64,000 nucleotides of DNA. It comes from Winkia neuii subsp. neuii DSM 8576. Its GTDB lineage: Bacteria > Actinomycetota > Actinomycetes > Actinomycetales > Actinomycetaceae. Position 1 is the first letter of the stretch. Each line of letters begins with the position of its first letter. The position numbers and the translations under genes were made by a program. The DNA lies in assembly GCF_000420405.1 (NCBI RefSeq), contig NZ_ATUW01000004.1:1-64000 (forward strand), read 5' to 3'. The notes beneath the pieces are model-generated. The model saw only the letters and a program-made list of their open reading frames with translations, was not told the DNA's origin and made no database searches. Positions 38,605 through 47,446 of this stretch are shown here, piece after piece.

Positions 38605-40413
38605 ATGGCCTTACTGCGTCGCCGCCCTAAGAAGGAATATCTAGCTGCCGGCACTATTCCCGGAATAGTCGAGAAGCGAGCTAGCCTGTACCCCACTGAG
38701 GTGGCAGTCGAATTGCGCAACCAGATTGGCACCCAGTGGCAGAAAATTACCGCCGAGGCGCTGCGGGACCAGGTTCACGTGGTCGCCCGGGGATTGATGG
38801 CATACGGGCTAAAGCCTGGTGATTCAGTAGCAATTTTTGGGGCCACCTCTTACGAGTGGACTGTCTTGGACCTGGCCGCCCAAAGCGCAGGGTGCGTGGT
38901 AGTCCCGATTTACGAATCTGATTCCAACGAGCAGATCAGCTGGATTATCGAGGATTCGGACATCCGTTTTGTTGTCACTGACACCTCTATCCAAGCGCGC
39001 GTAATTGATTCTCTGGTCCGCGACCGTCCCACGGTATTAGGGGTGCTTGCCCATGATTCCGACGCCATGGTCCAAATTATTGAGCGTTCTGAAGAGGTCG
39101 ACGAAAACGCCCTTGCGGAACGTTTGGACGGGCTTGATAGTGAGGATGTTGCCACAATTATCTACACCTCCGGTACCACCGGCCGCCCTAAAGGTGTCGA
39201 ACTTACCCACTCTAATTTCATCAAGCAAATTGAGGCGGCCCAGCAGATGTTGCCGCAGGCGATCGTCCATCCGGATACGCGCGTACTATTGTTCCTGCCG
39301 GTGGCCCACGTTCTAGCGCGTTTCATCAATTTCATGGCGTTGGCTGGACACGGAGTAGTGGGACATTCCTCCTCAATTAAGAACCTCATGGGAGACATGA
39401 CCACCTTCCGGCCCACTTCCCTACTCGTAGTTCCCCGGGTCCTCGAAAAGGTCTATAACGCAGCTGATTCCAAAGCCGGATCCGGAATGAAATTGAAAAT
39501 GTTCCGCTGGTCGGCCCACGCCCTCGAAACCTACGCTGAACATGAAGAAGAGGGCACTCTCACAACGTCTGTGCGTGCCAGCGCAGCAATAGCGCGACGG
39601 GTGTTAGCTAAAATTCCGGAGCTGCTGGGAGGAAATCTGCGGGTTATTGTCTCTGGCGGCGCCCCCCTCTCGCCTACGTTGGCCTACTTCTTCCGCGGGC
39701 TTGGCTTTGACGTGTTAGAAGGGTACGGAACTACCGAGATGGGCGGCCCGCTCACTATTTCGATGCCCGAAACTAACAAGACCGGCTCGGTTGGGGCCCC
39801 TCTACTTTGCAACCAGGTTCGGCTCTCCTCCGACGGCGAGTTGGAAGCCTATGGTCCAGGAATTATGCGCGGATACCGCAATAATCCCGAAGCCACCAAA
39901 GAGGCCTTTACACCGGACGGCTGGTACAAATCTGGCGATTTAGCCTCTATAGACGATATGGGCCGGGTCAAAATTACCGGGCGCAAGAAAGAGATAATTG
40001 TGACCGCCGGCGGCAAAAATGTCTCGCCTGCAGTGCTTGAGGACCGCCTGCGCGGACACCCCCTAATTTCACAGGTAGTTGTAGTTGGCGATCAGCGCAA
40101 TTTCATTTCCGCACTTATTACCCTCGATTCCGAAATGCTGCCTTCCTGGCTAGAAAACCATGGGCTTACCCATATGGAGGTCGTAGAAGCCGCCAAGGAC
40201 AAGGATGTGCTCGCAGCATTGGATCGGGCTGTTAAACGTGCGAATAAGGCTGTTTCTAGGGCCGAATCGATCCGCAAGTTCACAGTTCTGCCTACCGATT
40301 TTACCGAAGAAAATGGATTACTCACACCATCTTTAAAGGTAAAGCGGACCAAAGTGTTGGATCGATTCGCAGACGTTATCGACAAAATGTACGAGGGCGC
40401 TAAACGCGGCTAA
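38605..40413 (+). CDS. fadD: Long-chain fatty acid-CoA ligase (AMP-forming)
   Basis: A 602-residue adenylate-forming enzyme. Motifs are the P-loop-like IYTSGTTGRPKGVELTH near residue 188, GYGTTEMGGP, WYKSGDLASIDDMGRVKITGRKKEIIVTAGGKNVSP and the C-terminal lysine region LLTPSLKVKRTKVL. The length and motif wording fit FadD15-like long-chain acyl-CoA synthetases of actinobacteria. AGGAGG precedes the ATG. The palindrome just upstream suggests control by a fatty-acid-responsive repressor. Confidence 0.9.
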   Translation: MALLRRRPKKEYLAAGTIPGIVEKRASLYPTEVAVELRNQIGTQWQKITAEALRDQVHVVARGLMAYGLKPGDSVAIFGATSYEWTVLDLAAQSAGCVVVPIYESDSNEQISWIIEDSDIRFVVTDTSIQARVIDSLVRDRPTVLGVLAHDSDAMVQIIERSEEVDENALAERLDGLDSEDVATIIYTSGTTGRPKGVELTHSNFIKQIEAAQQMLPQAIVHPDTRVLLFLPVAHVLARFINFMALAGHGVVGHSSSIKNLMGDMTTFRPTSLLVVPRVLEKVYNAADSKAGSGMKLKMFRWSAHALETYAEHEEEGTLTTSVRASAAIARRVLAKIPELLGGNLRVIVSGGAPLSPTLAYFFRGLGFDVLEGYGTTEMGGPLTISMPETNKTGSVGAPLLCNQVRLSSDGELEAYGPGIMRGYRNNPEATKEAFTPDGWYKSGDLASIDDMGRVKITGRKKEIIVTAGGKNVSPAVLEDRLRGHPLISQVVVVGDQRNFISALITLDSEMLPSWLENHGLTHMEVVEAAKDKDVLAALDRAVKRANKAVSRAESIRKFTVLPTDFTEENGLLTPSLKVKRTKVLDRFADVIDKMYEGAKRG

Positions 40414-40426
40414 ATTAAATAGATAT

Positions 40427-40467
40427 GGAATGAGGCGGGCTAGCTTCCTAGCCCGCCTCATTCCTTT
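40427..40467. terminator. Bidirectional terminator between fadD and uvrA
   Basis: A perfect 17-bp stem (40427-40443 with 40448-40464) with a CTTC loop, followed by TTT on the + strand. It sits between the fadD stop and the uvrA stop, the latter at its edge. Confidence 0.9.
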
Positions 40468-43303
40468 ACGCCTCTAACAGGGGTTTTAGGTATCTGCCAG
40501 TCCAGGAAGCCTCATTAGCTGCCACCTGCTCGGGGGTACCCGTTGCAACAATTGTGCCGCCTCCCTCGCCGCCCTCGGGGCCAATGTCAATAAGCCAGTC
40601 TGCTGACTTTATGACATCCAGGTTATGTTCAATAACTATTACGGTATTGCCCTTGTCAACTAGTCCCTGCAACACCAGTAATAGCTTGCGGATATCTTCT
40701 AAGTGCAACCCGGTTGTGGGCTCGTCGAGGATGTAGACCGTTTTGCCGTTGGAGCGCTTATGCAATTCGGAGGCCAGCTTTACACGCTGTGCTTCGCCGC
40801 CAGACAAAGTAGTTGCAGACTGCCCCAAGCGCACGTACCCCAGCCCAACATCTACTAAGGTCTGTAAGTACCTGGAGATACGCGGAATTGCCTCGAAGAA
40901 TGTGACCGCCTCCGAGATTGGCATATTCAGCACGTCTGCGACTGTTTTGCCGCGGTAGCGGATCTCGAGAGTCTCGCGATTGTAGCGGGCCCCATGGCAA
41001 GTTTCGCAGGCAACATACACATCCGGCAAAAAGTTCATCTCGATTTTTATGGTGCCGTCGCCCTTGCAGGTTTCACAGCGCCCTCCCTTCACATTGAAGC
41101 TAAAGCGCCCCGGACCATACCCGCGCACCTTTGCCTCGGGGGTTTCGGCGAAAAGCTTGCGCACACTATCCCACACCCCGGTATAGGTCGCAGGATTCGA
41201 ACGCGGGGTGCGCCCAATAGGCGACTGGTCGACGTGGACGACCTTCCTCAGCTGCTCCATCCCGGAAATCGACTTGTGCCGCCCGGGAACCGTGCGGGCC
41301 CGATTCAGAGTGCGTGCCAAAGATTGGTACAAAATCTGATTCACCAGCGTTGACTTTCCAGACCCCGAAACCCCAGTGACTGCCGTGAACAGACCCAGCG
41401 GGAAATCCACGTCAATATTCTTCAGATTATTCTCGCGAGCTCCATGTACCGACAGTTTAGAACTCTTGTCAAACTTGCGCCGAGCCTCGGGAACCTCAAT
41501 TTTACGGCGCCCCGCCAGATAGTCGCCTGTCAGGGAGCCCTTGGCTGCCTCAATGCCCTTCACCGGCCCAGAGTAGACCACATGCCCGCCTCCTTCGCCA
41601 GCACCCGGGCCAATGTCGACTATCCAGTCTGCGCTACGGATAGTTTCCTCGTCGTGTTCGACCACGATCAAGGTGTTCCCCAGGTCGCGAAGACGCACCA
41701 AAGTCTTTATGAGCTGGGCATTGTCGCGTTGGTGTAAACCAATCGAAGGCTCGTCGAGAACGTAGAGAACCCCCACCAGCCCCGAGCCTATCTGAGTTGC
41801 AAGGCGGATACGTTGGGCTTCCCCGCCAGAAAGTGTGCCCGCCGCCCTCGACAGCGTCAAATACGAAAGCCCAACATCGTTCAAAAAGGCCAAACGTGCT
41901 TTTATCTCAGTCAGAATTGGCCGCGCAATCTTCCTCCCCGGCCCCTCAAGCTGCAAGGCAGAAAGAAACTCCGCCGAACGCTCGATGGACATGTCAGTGA
42001 CTTCGGCGATGGATTTTCCGCCTACTGTAACTGCGAGCACCTCCGGCTTTAGTCGCTTCCCATGGCATTTCGCACAGGGAACGTCGCGCATATAATCCTC
42101 GTACCTAGCCCGCTGCGTATCCGATTCGGTCTCGGCATGTTTGCGCTCTACGTAGTGCACCGCTCCTTCAAAACCAGAGGCGTAAACCCGCTCGCGGCCC
42201 CACCGGTTGCGGTAGCGCACTTTGACTTTGTAATCTTTCCCCTTGATTAGTGCGTTGCGAACCTTTTTTGGAAGCTCCTTCCAAGGCGTGTCTAGACTGA
42301 AACCCAGTTCCTTACCTAGTGCGTCAAGCTGTCTCATAAAGTATTTGTTCGAGGGCGACCAGATCGACACTGCGCCCTCGCCCAAGGACAGTTCTTCGTC
42401 GGGAACCAAAAGGTCGGGGTCTACCTGCAACTTATAGCCAATGCCGTCGCAGGCGTCACAAGCTCCATAAGGAGCGTTGAAAGAGAAGGTGCGAGGTTCA
42501 ATTTCGTCGAGTACCAACTCGTGGTCATTAGGGCAGGCCCGGTGCTCGCTAAACTTGCGCAGCCCTGAAATATCTCCGTCCTGTTTGGGGATAAACTCAA
42601 TGAAAACGCGCCCCTCAGCAAGTTCCATAGCAGTTTCTACCGAATCGGTCAGCCGCACTCGTACGCCCTCGCGCAGCACAATACGGTCCACCACCACCTC
42701 GATGTTGTGCTTCAGCTTCTTTTCTAGTTTTGGAGCCTCTTCCAGGCGTATTTGCTCGCCGTCCACCTTTACCCTAGAAAAACCTCGTGCCCGCATGTCG
42801 TCGAAGACGTCAGCATATTCACCCTTGCGGCCGCGCACTACCGGAGCCAGCACCTGGAATCGGGTGCCCTCGGGATATTCGAGTAGTTTATCCACCACCT
42901 GCTGGGGAGATTGGGAAGATATTTTCTGCCCGCATTCGGGACAGTGTGGAACTCCTGCACGAGCAAATAGCAGGCGCAAATAGTCGTAGACCTCGGTAAT
43001 AGTCCCTACCGTCGAGCGCGGGTTGCGCGAGGTAGATTTTTGGTCGATCGACACCGCCGGTGAAAGTCCTTCGATGAAATCCACATCCGGTTTATCCATC
43101 TGTCCCAGAAATTGGCGGGCATAAGAGGACAAAGATTCCACGTAGCGGCGTTGCCCCTCAGCAAAAATAGTGTCGAAGGCTAAAGACGACTTGCCGGACC
43201 CAGACAGGCCCGAAAATACAATTAGGCTATCGCGGGGAAGATCGACATCTATTCCCTTCAAATTGTGTTGCCGGGCGCCACGAACTAATAGGTTTTCACT
43301 CAC
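40466..43303 (-). CDS. uvrA: UvrABC system protein A
   Basis: A 945-residue ABC-type ATPase that scans DNA for damage with UvrB. Two ABC modules: [14 protein letters not shown] with [19 protein letters not shown], and [15 protein letters not shown] with [15 protein letters not shown]; zinc-binding CPECGQKI, CxxCxG-type and [32 protein letters not shown]-type clusters are present. Start GTG. Single gene, convergent with fadD. Confidence 0.97.
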   Translation of the reverse strand: MSENLLVRGARQHNLKGIDVDLPRDSLIVFSGLSGSGKSSLAFDTIFAEGQRRYVESLSSYARQFLGQMDKPDVDFIEGLSPAVSIDQKSTSRNPRSTVGTITEVYDYLRLLFARAGVPHCPECGQKISSQSPQQVVDKLLEYPEGTRFQVLAPVVRGRKGEYADVFDDMRARGFSRVKVDGEQIRLEEAPKLEKKLKHNIEVVVDRIVLREGVRVRLTDSVETAMELAEGRVFIEFIPKQDGDISGLRKFSEHRACPNDHELVLDEIEPRTFSFNAPYGACDACDGIGYKLQVDPDLLVPDEELSLGEGAVSIWSPSNKYFMRQLDALGKELGFSLDTPWKELPKKVRNALIKGKDYKVKVRYRNRWGRERVYASGFEGAVHYVERKHAETESDTQRARYEDYMRDVPCAKCHGKRLKPEVLAVTVGGKSIAEVTDMSIERSAEFLSALQLEGPGRKIARPILTEIKARLAFLNDVGLSYLTLSRAAGTLSGGEAQRIRLATQIGSGLVGVLYVLDEPSIGLHQRDNAQLIKTLVRLRDLGNTLIVVEHDEETIRSADWIVDIGPGAGEGGGHVVYSGPVKGIEAAKGSLTGDYLAGRRKIEVPEARRKFDKSSKLSVHGARENNLKNIDVDFPLGLFTAVTGVSGSGKSTLVNQILYQSLARTLNRARTVPGRHKSISGMEQLRKVVHVDQSPIGRTPRSNPATYTGVWDSVRKLFAETPEAKVRGYGPGRFSFNVKGGRCETCKGDGTIKIEMNFLPDVYVACETCHGARYNRETLEIRYRGKTVADVLNMPISEAVTFFEAIPRISRYLQTLVDVGLGYVRLGQSATTLSGGEAQRVKLASELHKRSNGKTVYILDEPTTGLHLEDIRKLLLVLQGLVDKGNTVIVIEHNLDVIKSADWLIDIGPEGGEGGGTIVATGTPEQVAANEASWTGRYLKPLLEA

Positions 43304-43414
43304 CCTTCAAATTTACCGGTACCAGGTGAAAAACTCCCCCTAGCGCCCTTCCTTCGCCTGGCAGCGAACCTTATTCTGCTTTCCCTCTGCCAAAACTAGG
43401 GTGATACTTGAACC

Positions 43415-43741
43415 ATGAGTATTTACGTGGTCGAATACGTCTATCATCCGGACCTGCAGCTGCTCAAAGATGAACTGCGTCCGAATCACCGCGCGTTCAT
43501 GCGTAAACTCGCTGATAAAAACCAGGTACTTGCAACGGGCAAGCTGAAGTCGTTCAACCACGAGGGGTCACTGTCTATTGTTCGAGCACAAAGTGCCCAA
43601 CGTGCCCTCGAGCTGTTGGAGGCCGACCCCTATGTTGAGGGCGGCTTGGTAAGTGATCGGATCGTCCGGGAGTGGCAGCCGGTCGCCGGAAACGTTGCAT
43701 TTATCGAACAACAACAAGAACGGAAGGTTCCGTGGCAGTGA
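43415..43741 (+). CDS. YciI-like protein 1
   Basis: A 108-residue protein with one YCII domain: YVVEYVYHPD at the start, RPNHRAFMRKLADKNQVLATGKL, and ALELLEADPYVEGGLVSDRIV. These are dimeric ferredoxin-like folds, and some act as dehydrochlorinases or muconolactone-isomerase-like enzymes. The His/Asp residues typical of the family are present (His in RPNHR, Asp in DPY). It is first in a four-gene unit where each gene overlaps the next. Confidence 0.85.
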   Translation: MSIYVVEYVYHPDLQLLKDELRPNHRAFMRKLADKNQVLATGKLKSFNHEGSLSIVRAQSAQRALELLEADPYVEGGLVSDRIVREWQPVAGNVAFIEQQQERKVPWQ

Positions 43742-44025
43742 AAGTTTTGGTGGAATATCTCTACGACGAGTCCAAGTCGGAGCAAATGAATCAGGTGCGC
43801 CCTAGGCACCGGGCGCACTTGCAAGATCTTTTCGAAAAAGACGTCGTTGTTGCCTCTGGCCCCCTGCAGGGGTCCGGAGCCCCAGGAGCCGTAATTTTAC
43901 TGAATGCTACCTCCGAGGGCGAGGCTTTAGATTTGCTCTCCTCCGATCCCTTTTTTGAAAATGGTTTCATCTGCAAGCGTACTGCGCGCGTCTGGAACCC
44001 GGTGATCGGGATATTTGCTCAGTGA
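43738..44025 (+). CDS. YciI-like protein 2
   Basis: A 95-residue YCII-domain protein, a tandem paralogue of the gene before it: KVLVEYLYDE, RPRHRAHLQDLFEKDVVVASGPL, LLSSDPFFENGFICKRTARVW. GTG 43738 shares bases with the upstream stop (GTGA). GTG 43732, nearer to GGAAGG, is an alternative start. Two different copies in one operon suggest a heterodimer or two related substrates. Confidence 0.85.
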   Translation: MKVLVEYLYDESKSEQMNQVRPRHRAHLQDLFEKDVVVASGPLQGSGAPGAVILLNATSEGEALDLLSSDPFFENGFICKRTARVWNPVIGIFAQ

Positions 44026-44996
44026 GGAAGCTGCCCCCGGCTCTCTCTTCGCTAGCTGACCCCTTCATTATCGGGATCCTGGTCGTTTTGACGATTGGGA
44101 TTATGGTTCCCATACCACCCCGAGCAATCTCTGTGCTAGGAATAATCGGGACCTGGGCGGTTGTCGCCCTCTTTTTTCTGTATGGAGGGCGACTTTCTAC
44201 AGCCGAGGTGGTGGCGGGTCTAAAGAATGTGAAGGTGCAAGGTTCAGTTGCGCTTGCTACCTTCGTAATTTTTCCGATTTTAGGGGCAGTGAGTTTCCCA
44301 CTTTGGGAACATCTGTTAGGGGGCACATTTGCAACCGGCATTTTGTATTTGACCCTGTTGCCTTCCACCGTGCAATCTTCGGTCGCATTTGTTTCCATTG
44401 CGCGCGGAAATATTGGGGCAGCAGTGTGTTCAGCTACCATCTCGAACATTGCTGGGATGGTAATTACTCCCCTGCTGGTAATGCTCCTAATGGGTGCTTC
44501 TGCTGGAGTTTCGCTGGGGTCTATCGGCAACATTATCCTGCAGTTACTGGTGCCTTTTGTCGCAGGGCAACTGCTACAACCGAAGATCGGTACTTGGCTG
44601 CGCGCTCATCGTGGGCTTACCAAAGCCGTAGATCAGGGAACCATCCTGGTAATCGTTGCCTCTTCGGTAGCGGGAGCCACAGCACGCGGGCTGTGGAGCC
44701 GAATATCCCTCGGCCAGGTTCTGCTTTTAGTGGGCGCCTCCGCGATTATTCTGGCAATTATGCTCTGCCTAACCTGGTTTGGGGCAAAAGCCTTGCACAT
44801 GCCTAAGGGGGATCAGATTGTGGTGCTCATGTGCGGCTCCAAGAAATCTTTAGCTACCGGCCTGCCCATGGCCGCAATAATCTTCCCTGCCAGCACTCTC
44901 GCGGCAGTTACAGTACCCATTATTGTTTTCCACCAACTACAACTCATAGTTTGTGCCACTTTGGCACAAACCTTAGCAAGGAGGTCCCAGCTTTGA
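44022..44996 (+). CDS. SLC10A7/Rch1-like bile acid:sodium symporter family protein
   Basis: A 324-residue membrane protein with about nine hydrophobic segments. The stretch YLTLLPSTVQSSVAFVSIARGNIGAAVCSATISNIAG (about 108-144) and LMCGSKKSLATGLPMAAIIF near residue 270 are hallmarks of the SBF-like branch, not of the classical bile acid transporters. Substrate unknown; eukaryotic relatives affect calcium handling. The GTG start overlaps the stop of the second YciI gene and its own stop overlaps the peptidase start. Confidence 0.88.
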   Translation: MRKLPPALSSLADPFIIGILVVLTIGIMVPIPPRAISVLGIIGTWAVVALFFLYGGRLSTAEVVAGLKNVKVQGSVALATFVIFPILGAVSFPLWEHLLGGTFATGILYLTLLPSTVQSSVAFVSIARGNIGAAVCSATISNIAGMVITPLLVMLLMGASAGVSLGSIGNIILQLLVPFVAGQLLQPKIGTWLRAHRGLTKAVDQGTILVIVASSVAGATARGLWSRISLGQVLLLVGASAIILAIMLCLTWFGAKALHMPKGDQIVVLMCGSKKSLATGLPMAAIIFPASTLAAVTVPIIVFHQLQLIVCATLAQTLARRSQL

Positions 44997-46282
44997 AGAG
45001 CTCAACCTTTGTAATGCGCGGACATAAAATTGTCGAACGCTGGTTAGAAGTACCACTAGACTTTCGCAATCCCTCAAACGGGCAAACAGTAACGTTCTTC
45101 TCTAGGGAGTATGTCAGGCGCTCGGGTGAAGATCGTCCTCGCCTTCTGTATTTGCAGGGCGGCCCCGGTACTAAAGGCATGCGCCCAGCAAATCCCACCT
45201 CAGGGTGGATGGATTGGGCCTTAGACCACTACCGCGTAATACAAATTGATCAGCGCGGCACGGGACTGTCTAGCCCAATCGACGGAAAGCTCATCTCGCA
45301 GTTAGGGCCTAAGGAAGGCGCAAAATACCTGAGCTTTTTCAGGCAGGACGCCATTGCTGCAGACTGCGAGTCACTGCGGCACGCACTGGGCGCAAAACCG
45401 TGGACATTAGTGGGCCAATCCTTCGGCGGATTTTGTATTACCGCCTATCTCTCGCTATTCCCGGAAGGAATTGAGAGGGCGGTTTTAACCGGTGGACTAC
45501 CGCATCTGGGCCACATCGACGATATATACAAACTCACCTTTGCCCAGGCGGCACGCAGAAATGAACAATTCGAGCAGGTCTACCCGGGGTCCGCGCAAAC
45601 TATTCGCGACGTGGCCCGCCATATTAGCGAGGTAGACGAATATTTGCCCACCGGGGAAAAACTAACCGTGCCCAGGCTGCGCATGGCCGGTTTGGGGTTG
45701 GGCATGAGCGCCGGTTTCGATTCCCTGCACTACCTTTTCGAGGACCCATTCGCCTCCTCAAAGGGAGCGGCAAGGAGGCTCAGTTATTCCTTCCTGTCGG
45801 ATCTGGCCGGTGTAATTTCAAATGCCTCCGCTCCCCTCTATGCCCTGCTTCACGAAGTTACCTATGCGGGGGCTGGCCCCGAAGCTGCTGGCAAGCCTAC
45901 GAATTGGTCCGCTCAGAGGCTAGCGGACCCCATTTTCACAACTGACCCTGCCAGCCCCGAACCGTTCTACCTAACCGGCGAACACTTCTACAGGGAGGCC
46001 TTTACCGAAGACCCGGCACTTTCCGGCACTGTCGGAGCGATGGATGTGCTTGCTGAGGCAACAGATCTACCACTCACCTACCTTCCCGAGGTGCTGAATG
46101 CGAACCAGGTGCCAGTAGCGGCAGCGGTATATCAGAACGACATGTTCGTGCCAGAACCACTTTCCACCCGCACGGCTGCTGAAATTAGGGGCATTCGACT
46201 GCTGCGCACTAACGAGTACCAGCACGACGGCATCCGCACCCGCCCAACCATGGTCGCAGACCTGCTGCAAATGACCTATTAG
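44993..46282 (+). CDS. Proline iminopeptidase-like alpha/beta hydrolase
   Basis: A 429-residue serine hydrolase of the S33 family. Oxyanion motif LQGGPGTKG, the DQRGTGLSSP segment, the nucleophile elbow GQSFGGF and a C-terminal His in NEYQHDGIR complete the catalytic set. Relatives remove N-terminal proline or act on other small amides and esters. The TTG at 44993 was chosen: AGGAGG lies seven bases before it and it shares bases with the transporter stop. The longer open frame starting at 44831 lies inside the transporter gene. Confidence 0.88.
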   Translation: MKSSTFVMRGHKIVERWLEVPLDFRNPSNGQTVTFFSREYVRRSGEDRPRLLYLQGGPGTKGMRPANPTSGWMDWALDHYRVIQIDQRGTGLSSPIDGKLISQLGPKEGAKYLSFFRQDAIAADCESLRHALGAKPWTLVGQSFGGFCITAYLSLFPEGIERAVLTGGLPHLGHIDDIYKLTFAQAARRNEQFEQVYPGSAQTIRDVARHISEVDEYLPTGEKLTVPRLRMAGLGLGMSAGFDSLHYLFEDPFASSKGAARRLSYSFLSDLAGVISNASAPLYALLHEVTYAGAGPEAAGKPTNWSAQRLADPIFTTDPASPEPFYLTGEHFYREAFTEDPALSGTVGAMDVLAEATDLPLTYLPEVLNANQVPVAAAVYQNDMFVPEPLSTRTAAEIRGIRLLRTNEYQHDGIRTRPTMVADLLQMTY

Positions 46283-46289
46283 AGCTCGC

Positions 46290-46316
46290 GGCTGCCCCTA
46301 CTTGCCTGGGGCAGCC
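46290..46316. terminator. Hairpin between the peptidase gene and terC
   Basis: GGCTGCCCC (46290-46298) pairs with GGGGCAGCC (46308-46316) with a nine-base loop, in the 35 bases between two convergent stops. T tracts are weak on both sides. Confidence 0.6.
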
Positions 46317-46317
46317 C

Positions 46318-47304
46318 CTAGCTCGCCTTTACCTTCTTGGAATACCACAGCGAAGACACCGTGGTTATAACCAAGACCACCACGATGTAGGCCATCGAGA
46401 AGCTAATTGACGGTTCAGGGATCGCCTGCGCCCATCGCTCAGCCCCCAGAATGGGAGCCTCGTGGAGGGCGTGGACTATCAGCTTCACAGCGATAAATCC
46501 CAAGATCAGAGCCAGTCCATAGTGCAAAAACACCAGGCGTTCTAAAAGCCCATCAATCAAAAAGTAAAGCTGCCGAAGTCCAAGAAGCGAAAAGGCATTA
46601 GCTGCGAATACTAAAAATGCCTCGTGGGTTAGTCCGAAAATCGCCGGAATAGAATCCATTGCAAACATAATATCTGCTGACCCAATTGCGACTACGCACA
46701 ATGCCATGGGAGTGACATACGTTTTTCCGGAGTGGCGGTGAATGAACTTGTCCCCAATAAATCCTTCGGTTACGGGGAAAATCTTGCGAGCCCACCTCGT
46801 GACTGTATTTTCTTCGTATTCCTCAGCTTGTTCGTCCTCGAGAGAACCCACGCCCTCGCGCGCCTGGCTGATTGCCGTATAAGCCAAGAACGCACCAAAA
46901 AGGTAAAACACCGCCGCGAAGCGGTTGATAATAACCGCCCCCATCAAAATGAATACGAGCCGAGCCAGGATGGCAATAACGATGCCCCAAAGCAACACCA
47001 TTTGCTGGTCGCGTCTGGGCACCCGGAATCCTGTAATGATTATTATGAAGACGAACAGGTTGTCTAGCGACAAAGACTTCTCGGTTAGGAAGCCGGCCAG
47101 GTACTCGGTCCCGTACGTACCTCCCCAGATCGCCCATACGATCAGCGCGAACGAGAGCCCAATGCCAACGTAGATGCCAGACCAGATCGCGGCCTCTTTA
47201 AGAGTTGGTTCGTGGGGAGTGCGAATGTGGGCGAATATATCGAATACGATCATTGCGATGATCATGGCGGATAGACCTATCCACCCAAGAACATGAACGT
47301 CCAA
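46318..47304 (-). CDS. TerC-family integral membrane protein (likely metal exporter)
   Basis: About 328 residues with some nine hydrophobic segments. The TerC signature FLTEKSLSLDNLFVFIIII (first acidic metal-site helix) and ADIMFAMDSIPAIFGLT (second) are present, as is the charged cytoplasmic loop near EDEQAEEYEENT. Family members are linked to manganese export and metalation of secreted proteins. The start is set at TTG 47304, with GGAG six bases upstream; the longer open frame to 47421 runs through a manganese riboswitch and is not coding. The riboswitch strongly supports a manganese role. Confidence 0.93.
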   Translation of the reverse strand: MDVHVLGWIGLSAMIIAMIVFDIFAHIRTPHEPTLKEAAIWSGIYVGIGLSFALIVWAIWGGTYGTEYLAGFLTEKSLSLDNLFVFIIIITGFRVPRRDQQMVLLWGIVIAILARLVFILMGAVIINRFAAVFYLFGAFLAYTAISQAREGVGSLEDEQAEEYEENTVTRWARKIFPVTEGFIGDKFIHRHSGKTYVTPMALCVVAIGSADIMFAMDSIPAIFGLTHEAFLVFAANAFSLLGLRQLYFLIDGLLERLVFLHYGLALILGFIAVKLIVHALHEAPILGAERWAQAIPEPSISFSMAYIVVVLVITTVSSLWYSKKVKAS

Positions 47305-47327
47305 ATTATCCTCCGGTACTAAAAATA

Positions 47328-47416
47328 CACGGAGGTCTCTTTCCGCCCTGAGGCTGTGGGACCGGGCCTTTGCCGTGATGACGACCCCACTGTTTGTGGA
47401 AGTACTCCCCTCCGCA
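47328..47416 (-). promoter_or_regulatory. yybP-ykoY manganese riboswitch of terC
   Basis: On the minus strand TGCGGAGGGGAGTA (from 47416) holds the conserved GGGGAGTA, and GAGACCTCCGTG (to 47328) the conserved GAGACC partner. P1 pairs GCGGAGG with CCTCCGT, followed by CTTCC/GGAAAG as P2. The 3' P1 strand CCTCCG can instead pair with the terC ribosome binding site CGGAGG at 47311-47316. Manganese binding should hold P1 and free the site, switching TerC on. Confidence 0.85.
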
Positions 47417-47446
47417 GGCAAGTCTACAGGTCCAGCGGCCCCCGCG

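Noticed and set aside
41190-41205. tRNA T-arm-like sequence GCAGGATTCGAACGCG
   Set aside because: It lies in frame within uvrA at a conserved segment, and no acceptor, D or anticodon arms can be folded around it.
44831-44992. N-terminal extension of the peptidase open frame
   Set aside because: It overlaps the transporter gene by 160 bases and has no binding site, while AGGAGG precedes the TTG at 44993.
47305-47421. N-terminal extension of the TerC open frame
   Set aside because: The extension runs through the manganese riboswitch; the Shine-Dalgarno and TTG at 47304 fit the true start.
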